From Eutreptiella sp. 'Long Island Sound 2002' (taxonomy: Eukaryota; Euglenozoa; Euglenophyceae; Eutreptiales; Eutreptiaceae): a stretch of DNA of 64,000 bases. The position numbers and the translations under genes were made by a program. Every line of letters starts with the position of its first letter. The first letter of the stretch is position 1. The notes beneath the pieces are model-generated. The model was not told where the DNA came from and did no database searches. It saw only the letters and a list, made by a program, of their open reading frames with translations. Location of the stretch: the NCBI GenBank assembly GCA_964036045.1, contig OZ038378.1, positions 167,945,975 through 168,009,974 of the forward strand. Reading direction: 5' to 3'. Below are positions 55,301 through 64,000 of the stretch, one piece after another.

Positions 55301-58300
55301 GGATCCCCACCGCTTCAGAGCGGGGGGCAAAATCAGAAGTGGCCCACAAGTGGGCAAAGTGGCTACCTCACCCCTGCCGTATCGGGGATCCCCACCGCTG
55401 CAGATCGGGGGGCAAAATCAGAAGTGGCCCACAAGTGAGCAAAGTGGCTACCTCACCCCTGCCGTATCAGGGATCCCCACCGCTTCAGAGCGGGGGGCAA
55501 AATCAGAAGTGGCCCACAAGTGGGCAAATTGGCTACCTCACCCCTGCCGTATCGGGGATCCCCACCGCTGCAGAGCGGGGGGCAAAATCAGAAGTGGCCC
55601 ACAAGTGGGAAAAATGGCTACCTCACCCCTGCCGTATCGGGGATCCCCACCGCTGCATAGCGGGGGGCAAAATCAGAAGTGGCCCACAAGTGGGCAAAAT
55701 GGCTACCTCACCCCTGCCGTATCGGGGATCCCCACCGCTGCAGAGCGGGGGGGCAAAATCAGAAGTGGCCCACAAGTGGGCAAAGTGGCTACCTCACCCC
55801 TGCCGTATCGGGGATCCCCACCGCTTCAGAGAGGGGGGCAAAATCAGAAGTGGCCCACAAGTGGGCAAAATGGCTACCTCACCCCTGCGGTATCGGGGAT
55901 CCCCCCCGCTGCAGAGCGGGGGGCAAAATCAGAAGTGGCCAACAAGTGGGCAAAATGGCTACCTCACCCCTGCCGTATCGGGGATCCCCACCGCTGCAGA
56001 TCGGGCGGGCAAAATCAGAAGTGGCCCACAGGTGGCCAAAATGGCTACCTCACTCCTGCCGTATCGGGGATCACCACCGCTGCAGAGCGGGGGGGCAAAA
56101 TCAGAAGTGGCCCACAGGTGGGCAAAGTGGCTACCTCACCCCTGCCGTATCGGGGATCCCCACCGCTTCAGAGCGGGGGGCAAAATCAGAAGTGGCCCAC
56201 AAGTGGGCAAAGTGGCTACCTCACCCCTGCCGTATCGGGGATCCCCACCGCTTCAGAGCGGGGGGCAAAATCAGAAGTGGCCCACAATTGGGCAAAATGG
56301 CTACCTCACCCCTGCCGTATCGGGGATCCCCACCGCTGCATAGCGGGGGGCAAAATCAGAAGTGGCCCACAAGTGGGCAAAATGGCTACCTCACCCCTGC
56401 CGTATCGGGGAGCCCCACCGCTTCAGAGCGGGGGGCAAAATCAGAAGTGGCCCACAAGTGGGCAAAGTGGCTACCTCACCCCTGCCGTATCGGAGATCCC
56501 CACCGCTGCAGAGCGGGGGGCAAAATCAGAAGTGGCCCATAAGTGGGCAAAGTGGCTACCTCACCCCTGCCCTATCAGGGATCCCCACCGCTTCAGAGCA
56601 GGGGGCAAAATCAGAAGTGGCCCACAAGTGGGCAAAGTGGCTACCTCACCCCTTGCGTATCGGGGATCCCCACCGCTGCAGATCGGGGGGCAAAATCAGA
56701 AGTGGCCCACAAGTGGGCAAAGTGGCTACCTCACCCCTGCCGTATCGGGGATCCCCACCGCTGCAGATCGGGGGGCAAAATCAGAAGTGGCCCACAAGTG
56801 AGCAAAGTGGCTACCTCACCCCTGCCGTATCAGGGATCCCCACCGCTTCAGAGCGGGGGGCAAAATCAGAAGTGGCCCACAAGTGGGCAAAGTGGCTACC
56901 TCACCCCTGCCGTATCGGGGATCCCCACCGCTGCAGATCGGGGGGCAAAATCAGAAGTGGCCCACAAGTGAGCAAAGTGGCTACCTCACCCCTGCCGTAT
57001 CAGGGATCCCCACCGCTTCAGAGCGGGGGGCAAAATCAGAAGTGGCCCACAAGTGGGCAAATTGGCTACCTCACCCCTGCCGTATCGGGGATCCCCACCG
57101 CTGCAGAGCGGGGGGCAAAATCAGAAGTGGCCCACAAGTGGGAAAAATGGCTACCTCACCCCTGCCGTATCGGGGATCCCCACCGCTGCATAGCGGGGGG
57201 CAAAATCAGAAGTGGCCCACAAGTGGGCAAAATGGCTACCTCACCCCTGCCGTATCGGGGATCCCCACCGCTGCAGAGCGGGGGGGCAAAATCAGAAGTG
57301 GCCCACAAGTGGGCAAAGTGGCTACCTCACCCCTGCCGTATCGGGGATCCCCACCGCTTCAGAGAGGGGGGCAAAATCAGAAGTGGCCCACAAGTGGGCA
57401 AAATGGCTACCTCACCCCTGCGGTATCGGGGATCCCCCCCGCTGCAGAGCGGGGGGCAAAATCAGAAGTGGCCCACAAGTGGGCAAAATGGCTACCTCAC
57501 CCCTGCCGTATCGGGGATCCCCACCGCTGCAGATCGGGCGGGCAAAATCAGAAGTGGCCCACAGGTGGCCAAAATGGCTACCTCACTCCTGCCGTATCGG
57601 GGATCACCACCGCTGCAGAGCGGGGGGGCAAAATCAGAAGTGGCCCACAGGTGGGCAAAGTGGCTACCTCACCCCTGCCGTATCGGGGATCCCCACCGCT
57701 TCAGAGCGGGGGGCAAAATCAGAAGTGGCCCACAAGTGGGCAAAGTGGCTACCTCACCCCTGCCGTATCGGGGATCCCCACCGCTTCAGAGCGGGGGGCA
57801 AAATCAGAAGTGGCCCACAATTGGGCAAAATGGCTACCTCACCCCTGCCGTATCGGGGATCCCCACCGCTGCATAGCGGGGGGCAAAATCAGAAGTGGCC
57901 CACAAGTGGGCAAAGTGGTTCCCTCACCCCTGCCGTATCAGGGATCCCCTGCGCTGCAGATCGGGGGGCAAAATCAGAAGTGGCCCACAAGTGGGCAAAA
58001 TGGCTACCTCACCCCTGCCGTATCGGGGAGCCCCACCGCTTCAGAGCGGGGGGCAAAATCAGAAGTGGCCCAGAAGTGGGCAAAGTGGCTACCTCACCCC
58101 TGCCGTATCGGAGATCCCCACCGCTGCAGAGCGGGGGGCAAAATCAGAAGTGGCCCATAAGTGGGCAAAGTGGCTACCTCACCCCTGCCCTATCAGGGAT
58201 CCCCACCGCTTCAGAGCAGGGGGCAAAATCAGAAGTGGCCCACAAGTGGGCAAAGTGGCTACCTCACCCCTTGCGTATCGGGGATCCCCACCGCTGCAGA

Positions 58301-59742
58301 TCGGGGGGCAAAATCAGAAGTGGCCCACAAGTGAGCAAAGTGGCTACCTCACCCCTGCCGTATCAGGGATCCCCACCGCTTCAGAGCGGGGGGCAAAATC
58401 AGAAGTGGCCCACAAGTGGGCAAAGTCGCTACCTCACCCCTGCCGTATCGGGGATCCCCACCGCTGCAGATCGGGGGGCAAAATCAGAAGTTGCCCACAA
58501 GTGGGAAAAATGGCTACCTCACCCCTGCCGTATCGGGGATACCCACCGCTGCAGAGCGGGGGGCAAAATCAGAAGTGGCCCACAAGTGAGCAAAATGGCT
58601 ACCTCACCCCTGCAGCATCGGGTTTCCCCGACGCTTCAGAGCGGGGGGCAAAATCAGAAGTGGCCCACAAGTGGGCAAAGTGGCTACCTCACCCCTGCCG
58701 TATCAGGGATCCCCACCGCTTCAGAGCGGGGGGCAAAATCAGAAGTGGCCCACAAGTGGGCAATATGGCTACCTCACCCCTGCCGTATCGGGGATCCCCA
58801 CCGCTGCAGAGCGGGGAGCAAAATCAGAAGTGGCCCATAAGTGAGTAAAATGGCTACCTCACCCCTGCCGTATCGGGGATACCCACCGCTGCAGAGCGGG
58901 GGGCAAAATCAGAAGTGGCCCACAAGTGGGCAAAGTGGCTACCTCACCCCTGCAGTATCGGGGATCCCCACCGCTTCAGAGCGAGGGGCAAAATCAGAAG
59001 TGGCCCACAAGTGGGCAAACTGGCTACCTCACCCCTGCCGTATCGGGAATCCCCACCGCTTCAGAGCGGGGGGCAAAATCAGAAGTGGCGCACAAGTGGG
59101 CAAAGTGGCTACCTCACCCCTGCCGTATCGGGGATCCCCACCGCTGCAGATCGGGGGGCAAAATCAGAAGTGGCCCACAAGTGGGCAAAGTGGCTACCTC
59201 ACCTCTGCCGTATCGGGGATCCCCACCGCTGCAGAGCGGGGGGCAAAATCAGAAGTGACCCATAAGTGAGCAAAATGGCTACCTCTCGGTATGGGCCTGA
59301 AAGTGGACAATGATTGCAAAAATGGCTACCTCACCCCTGCCGTATCGGGGATCCCCACCGCTTCAGAGCGGGGGGCAATCAGAACCGGCCCACAAGTGGG
59401 CAAAGTGGCTACCTCACCCCTGCCGTATCGGCGATCCCCACCGCTGCAGATCGGGGGGCAAAATCAGAAGTGGCCCACAAGTGGGCAAAATGGCTACCTC
59501 AGCCCTGCCGTATCGGGGATACCCACCGCTGCAGAGCGGGGGGCAAAATCAGAAGTGGCCCACAAGTGGGCAAAATGGCTACCTCACCCCTGCAGTATCG
59601 GGGATCCCCAACGCTTCAGAGCGGGGGGCAAAATCAGAAGTGGCCCACAAGTGGGCAAAGTGGCTACCTCACACCTGCCGTATTGGGGATGCCCACCGCT
59701 TCAGAGCGGGGTGCAAAATCAGAAGTGGCCCACAAGTGGGCA
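49340..59742 (+). repeat. 85-bp tandem satellite, about 120 copies
   Basis: Successive TCCCCACCGC anchors at 49426, 49511 and 49596 give an exact 85-bp period. The monomer holds GGCTACCTCACCCCTGCCGT, ATCGGGGATCCCCACCGCT, GCAGAGCGGGGGGCAAAATC and AGAAGTGGCCCACAAGTGGG. Variants are CTGCAG versus CTTCAG, AGATCGG versus AGAGCGG, and G-run length. A degenerate unit lies at 59282-59325. The unit holds no plus-strand stop, so long chance frames (up to 907 codons at 52541-55264) arise. Blocks of several monomers are themselves repeated, for example 938 bp at 54.1 to 55.0 kb. Confidence 0.98.
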
Positions 59743-59937
59743 CACCTAGGATTTCATGAGGTCCGATTATCCCCTAACTGATTGAGACACAAGTTGAGGG
59801 TCTCAATGTGTGTCTCACCTTAACCACAACCTCAGTTTGACAATTTGAGGAGCACCTTGACTATAAGAAACTGGGTTGATGCGCAGTAACGCTGCCATAG
59901 ACTGTCAAAATTAATTCAAATTTCAAATTCCAATTTT
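59743..59937 (+). repeat. Left terminal inverted repeat
   Basis: Pairs with 61648-61849. It contains the subterminal palindrome-like word TTGAGACACAAGTTGAGGGT then CTCAA. Confidence 0.85.
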
Positions 59938-60183
59938 TCGCGTGTCATCTTGGCCCAATCAGAATGGTTTGTGTTTCATTTCACGTTAATTCGGGACAGC
60001 AACCAACCGCCGGCACTGGTAGCATCGCCAGATTTCGCCGCGGGCACCTGGAGAAATGAAGATTGAGACTCCAATGGAGTCTTTTTACGCCTTTTCAAAC
60101 ATGTCAAAAAGAATAGTATGTTTGTAATAATTTTTCCTTCGCAACTGGCATTTTCCGTACCGTCATTTTCGCTGCGTTCCACT

Positions 60184-60838
60184 CATCTCAGCGACCTGAC
60201 AGTGACAATGACAGTGTGCTGGACGATTCCGAGCGTGAACAGAGTCAGAGTCTAGGCCAGGTCATGGCCGAAGGTGTGTGAGTGAACGGACATGCGCTCT
60301 GTTGTGAACGGCGGCAGTCACAAATATACTGGATGTAGGTAAGTCTCCATGCAAGTCAAGCGCATCACATTCATCAACAAGCGAGCCGCAAGCAAGGAAG
60401 CAAGCGAGCCGCAAGCAAGGGCCACCCCGCAAGCAAGGAAGCAAGCGAGCGCCGTCGGATGACAACGACAGCGGCAGCGACAGCGATGACAGCGGAGTTG
60501 CCTTTGGCGAAGCTCCAGTACAAGCTGAAAGTGTGTTGAAAGCGTGTTGACGGTAAGTTCACAATTGATGCGCACGTTGTGCCTCTCAATTTGTGTCTCA
60601 ATGCCGACAGTGATTATTACTGTGACAGACAGCGATCAGCGAACAGTGCGCAGTTAATAGGGAACAGTGAATGGACAGTGTATCAAAGGGAGGGGCAACA
60701 GCGTTCGACAAGACCAGCGAGCGTACCGAAAGTGAGTTGAAAGTGTGTTGAAAGTTGACGTGCAATTTGTGCCTCTCAATTTGCATCTCAATCACCGCTG
60801 TGATTATTACTGTGAATCTCTGTCACTTACTCCTGCAG
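60184..60838 (+). other. 5' exon(s) and intron(s) of the element's gene
   Basis: Acidic frames RPDSDNDSVLDDSEREQSQS (60191-60273) and DDNDSGSDSDDSGVAFGEAP (about 60457-60520) look like short coding exons. GAAG|GTGTGTGAG at 60273 leaves one base of a codon and TCCTGCAG|GT at 60838 supplies the other two, restoring a Gly codon in the correct frame. Other donors (GTAAGT at 60340 and 60552) suggest a more complex model. A GCAAGCGAGCC/GCAAGCAAG minisatellite lies at 60385-60455, and two related GTGCCTCTCAATTTG blocks lie at about 60580 and 60765. Confidence 0.45.
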
Positions 60839-61503
60839 GTCCAACGCTTGCGAACAGTGATGGGGAGGTGTCATCAGAGGATGAAGACTCAACGCAGAAG
60901 AAGCGAGTGCAGTTCACTGTAACACGAGAACGGGCAGAAGAACTAGTCTCCTCCCTCTGCGGGGTAATTTGGAAACAAAAAAGTCACTCCTGGTCAGAAG
61001 TGTGCACTGGTGTTGCTGCATTGACAAAAACAGATGGCAAAAAAATCCGTGAGGCAATGGAGGCGCTGGCGGCCGTGATAAAAGTACACTCGCAACTCCC
61101 AACGAACGGAAAGTACATCTATCGCATTGAAGAGGGGGGTGCTCGCCTTGGCTTTCAGATTGGGGCAGACACCTCCCACCTGGTTGCAATGATTGCAGTA
61201 GGCCCGAAAAAACCACTGACCTTTCACTCTTATGCCACTGGTACCAAGGGTACAAAGGTTCCTGAGGGCCACTACCTCTTCCAAACCATGCGGCCGCTTG
61301 ATACATTGCAGTGCATCCCGAATGCCAGAGGGCACATATACCTGTTCTTCTTTGACTGTGAAGAGAATATGAAGCTTGTATGCCACACAAACACTTTCAG
61401 GGACTCTTTGAACCCAAGTGACCGCGGTCCAACTTTGGACGCGCTCAGGCGAGTTGAGCGCAAGCTGGACGCTATAATGAAGCACCTGGGTATTGAACAG
61501 TGA
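60839..61503 (+). CDS. Unrecognised protein carried by the TIR element, main exon
   Basis: It encodes about 221 residues to TGA at 61501-61503. It begins PTLANSDGEVSSEDEDSTQK, an acidic, Ser-rich tail of the upstream exons. An ordered domain follows: ERAEELVSSLCGVIWKQKSH, IREAMEALAAVIKVHSQLPT, GKYIYRIEEGGARLGFQIGA, VPEGHYLFQTMRPLDTLQCI and GHIYLFFFDCEENMKLVCHT. The end, LDALRRVERKLDAIMKHLGI, is a probable amphipathic helix. No DDE, HUH or helicase motif is seen, so it is not an obvious transposase. It may be a captured host gene or the element's own protein of unknown type. The frame is intact. Confidence 0.7.
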
Positions 61504-61576
61504 AGTGAACAGTGAGCAGAGTGGTGCCCGCGTGCATTTGCTTTGAGGATACATTTTTGAAACGCATCTTTTTCTG

Positions 61577-61622
61577 AGGTTAAGTTGAGAGACACGTTGA
61601 GACACTCAACTTGTGTCTCAAT
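61577..61622 (+). repeat. Extra copy of the TIR subterminal block
   Basis: GGTTAAGTTGAGAGACACGT then TGAGACACTCAACTTGTGTC repeats the block at about 61768-61812 inside the right TIR. Two direct copies on the right and one on the left could be binding sites for the mobilising protein. Confidence 0.7.
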
Positions 61623-61647
61623 GTTTGCGTAAGATTCACTGCAAAAC

Positions 61648-61849
61648 ATTGGAATTTGAGCTCGAAATTGATTTTGACAGTCTATGGCAGGGTTACTGCA
61701 CATCACACCATTTTTTTTCAACACTTATAGTCAAGGTGCACCACAAATTGTCAAAACTCAAGTTGTGGTTAAGTTGAGACACACGTTGAGACACTCAACT
61801 TGTGTCTCAATGAGTTTCGGGATAATTGAACCCCATAAAATCCTAGCTG
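61648..61849 (-). repeat. Right terminal inverted repeat
   Basis: Reverse-complement partner of 59743-59937. Confidence 0.85.
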
Positions 61850-61975
61850 AAAGTGGCTACCTCACCCCTACCGTATCGGGGATCTCCACCGCTTCAGAGC
61901 GGGGGGCACAATCAGAAGTGGCCCACAAGTGGGCAAAGTGGCTACCTCACCCCTGCCGTATGGGGGATCCCAGAA
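61850..61975 (+). repeat. Satellite continuation after the inserted element
   Basis: About one and a half 85-bp units (GTGGCTACCTCACCCCTACC, GCTTCAGAGCGGGGGGCACA), ending in GTATGGGGGATCCCA, which marks the right limit of the array. Confidence 0.95.
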
Positions 61976-62219
61976 TGTTTTATAGTGATTTCAACACTGT
62001 GTGTTTGCTGTGCCTCTCCTGCTGCTTGCTGCTGGTGTAGGGTTTCCTGCTGCTTGTTTTTGATGAGGAAAATGTTTTATTTGATGAAATACAACCAATC
62101 CAGGATAGCCCAAGCCAGAGATAAGCAAGTAGAAGAGAATCAGGATCAAAGCATGAAGGGCTGCAGTGGGAACAGTGAAAGGTTTCGAGGTTTGATGTTT
62201 GATTCTGCGGGTACTAGAC
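61976..62219. other. Short unassigned spacer
   Basis: No gene seen between the satellite end and GC-rich block 3. Confidence 0.35.
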
Positions 62220-64000
62220 GCCTTTCGGCCCCGGGGGGCCACCTGGTCGGGCAAGGTGATATCCTCCCCACCGGGTTCTAGTGGGGGGCCCTCCAAGACG
62301 CACCTCCTGCCTGGTGGCGGAGTCCCCCGGGTTCACAGGGCTCAGAGCCCCGTCCTTCCCCGGCTTCCCCGTTTCGCCACTCCCCGGTCAGTGCATCAAT
62401 TCGCAGCCGTGGCTGCGGGCGCTTACCCGCTGCGTCGCCCCCCCAATACGTGGTCGCCCGGGGCGCCGGCGCCGCCGGGCCCGTGCTACTGGCTTGTCGC
62501 CAGTGGGACCCCCTTGGGCTGGCGCGGAGGCTGCCTAGCCTAGGGGTTGGGGCGTGGCGCTGTGCGCCACTACTGCTTTGGCGGGTGCAGTGCCCCGTCT
62601 GTGTGTGCGTGGCGCTCGCGGCCGGTTCAGGGGGTTCGCGCCGGTACCTGGTGTTGTGTCTCTCTCGTTGCCCCCTTCCCGCCCCGCGTGTTCCGCGCTG
62701 CGTGTGGCGGGCCGTCCCGTCCGGGGGTCCCTTACCCTCGCTCGCTGGTACGCCATTCCACGCGGTCTGTGCGTTCCGCGCGCTCCGTCCTGTTGCCCTT
62801 CTGGTAGTCCCCGCGTGCCCCTTTCGTGTGTGTGCGCTCGCGCTCCCGCGGCTTCCGCTCCCCCCCCCCTGGGTGGCGTGGCGTGCGCACCTCGCGTGGT
62901 CCCGGCACTGGGCGCTGGTAGGGCCGTTCCACGTGGTCCGTGCCCCTCCGCGTGTCCTGCCCCGGTCCCTTGCTCCGTCTGGCGTGCTTGGGGGGGGGCG
63001 GTCCGGTCCCGGTTCCCCCCTACTTGGCTTTGGGTTGTGGGGGTGGCGGTAGGGCGTCCCCGGGGGGAGTGCCTTCTACTGTTGCGAGGGGCGTCTGGGG
63101 TCAGGCGCTCCCCCTCCCCCGACTGCCCGCCCACTGGGCGGGCTGTTGGGGTCCGCGATCCACGTTTTGTGGGCGCGGGCGTGCGGGTGTGGGGGCCCTT
63201 CTCTGTCCCCTCGGCCTGCACGCCCTGTGGGGACTGCGCGCCGCGGGGCGGGGCCGTGGCGTTCGTGTGCCGGGGGGCGGGCTGGGGGGGGGGGGGGGGG
63301 GCGTGCGCCGTACCCCCCGTTTGTGCGGCCGGGGGGCGGCCTGTGAGGCGGGGGGTCGCTCTGCCTCGTTCCGTCATTCTGCCTTCCCTGGGCAGGCAAC
63401 AAAGCGGGTGTCACTGGCGTCGTGCTGTCCATGGGGGGCATGGCCCCCCATACCACTCCGGTTCGTGCTCACCCGCCTTCTCTGGGCGCGATCTGTGCGG
63501 CGTCCTGGCGCGTTGGCGTGGGCTCGCTTGTTCTCCGGGGCCCCTGTGGGAGCCGGCGGCTGGGGCGGGGGGGCAGGTTGCGCTCCGGCTCCTCTCTCGG
63601 GCGGGGGGGGGGACCATCCCCCCTGCCTCGGGGGGTGGGGGCCGGGGCCCCCGCGGCTTGCGGGCCGGTGGGGGGGTGGGGGGGGGGCAGTTCGCGCCGC
63701 GGCCTCCCTGCTCCCCTTCTGGGTGGCGGCCTGCGGTACTCAAACCTGGTCCCCCTCGTGTCGTCGGCGCACTCCCTTCCGGCGTGCGCGTGTGGTCGGG
63801 GTAGCAGTGCCGCCCCGGGGTGGGGGGGGTGAGGGGCGGCCTGTGGACCGCTCTCCAGGGGGCCCCTGCAGACCTGAACCCCCCCTCTGCCCTCCCTGAG
63901 TGGGCTGTGGTCACGGGAGGGTCATGTAGGGCGCGGCCCCCTTACTGTTCCGTTGCGCGCGTTGCTCCGGCACGCTGGTGTGGGCTCGCCCCGCGGCCGC
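62220..64000. other. GC-rich block 3, A-depleted on the plus strand, running off the window
   Basis: Lines such as 62581-62640 and 63481-63540 contain one or two A in 60 bases. Composition is G, C and T, with G-runs near 63286 and 63602. Long frames on both strands (416 codons at 62554-63804 plus) are Arg/Pro/Ala or Gly/Val low-complexity and follow from composition. No rRNA or gene family is recognised. Confidence 0.7.

Larger units (their letters stand above)
59743..61849. mobile_element. 2.1-kb element with ~200-bp terminal inverted repeats inserted in the satellite
   Basis: The left end, CACCTAGGATTTCATGAGGT, and the reverse complement of the right end, CAGCTAGGATTTTATGGGGT, match and stay alignable for about 195-200 bp, sharing TTGAGACACAAGTTGAG, CCTTGACTATAAG, GCAGTAAC.CTGCCATAG and ACTGTCAAAAT. 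The left flank ends AAGTGGGCA and the right flank begins AAAGTGGCTACCTCACCCCT, which are adjoining parts of one monomer, so the element entered the array. No target duplication longer than 1-2 bp is visible. It carries one spliced gene but no recognisable transposase, so it is probably non-autonomous or of an unknown type. Confidence 0.85.

Noticed and set aside
49340-59742. CRISPR-like array
   Set aside because: Repeats abut each other with no unique spacers, the unit is 85 bp, there are no cas genes, and the context is eukaryotic.
62554-63804. 416-codon plus frame in GC-rich block 3
   Set aside because: Same reason: compositional, Arg/Pro/Ala-rich, with equally long frames on the opposite strand.
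62220-64000. Ribosomal DNA as an explanation of the GC-rich block
   Set aside because: No conserved rRNA words are seen and the base depletion is unlike rRNA genes.

Overview
This window is repeat-rich nuclear DNA from a eukaryote. It carries a decayed Helitron, probable GT-AG spliceosomal introns, internal TTAGGG-type telomere-like DNA, a long satellite array, GC-rich low-complexity blocks and few genes. The surface-glycan enzyme set and the introner-like introns suggest a unicellular alga or other protist, but I cannot name the lineage from sequence alone. There is no sign of bacterial operons, rRNA genes or CRISPR.

Layout. 1-145: tail of an acidic protein. 2.1-7.3 kb: dead Helitron (Rep plus Pif1-type helicase). 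7.4-11.4 kb: three 1.15-kb tandem units between copies of a shorter repeat. 13.8-18.7 kb: a 1,047-bp direct duplication on either side of a GC-rich, T-depleted block, with unrecognised coding sequence on the minus strand. 19-28 kb: mostly degenerate repeats, G-runs, telomere-like DNA and a second GC-rich block. 28.5-33.2 kb: a plus-strand multi-exon gene, transposase-like at its 5' end, whose three best-supported introns are all phase 0 and all carry one TTCGAACGAAG repeat family. 33.8-41.2 kb: arrays of a degenerate ~53-bp repeat and two pairs of inverted tRNA-like modules. 41.5-46.7 kb: a minus-strand glycan locus (HtrL/YibB-like glycosyltransferase, PIG-L deacetylase and Stealth phosphotransferase regions, apparently one protein split by frame changes). 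48.4-49.2 kb: an unrecognised gene. 49.3-62.0 kb: an 85-bp satellite array of about 120 copies, broken by a 2.1-kb element with ~200-bp terminal inverted repeats and its own spliced gene. 62.2-64 kb: a third GC-rich, A-depleted block.

How the parts relate. The three glycan domains would fit one pathway building a phosphodiester-linked or deacetylated surface glycan. The 85-bp satellite looks like an expanded derivative of the ~53-bp repeat scattered over 20-41 kb. Many coding stretches are broken by frame changes in the direction of single-base deletions, so assembly indel errors must be weighed against pseudogene decay before any gene here is called dead. The Helitron is different: it also has three in-frame stops and has lost its HUH motif, so it is dead on sequence grounds.
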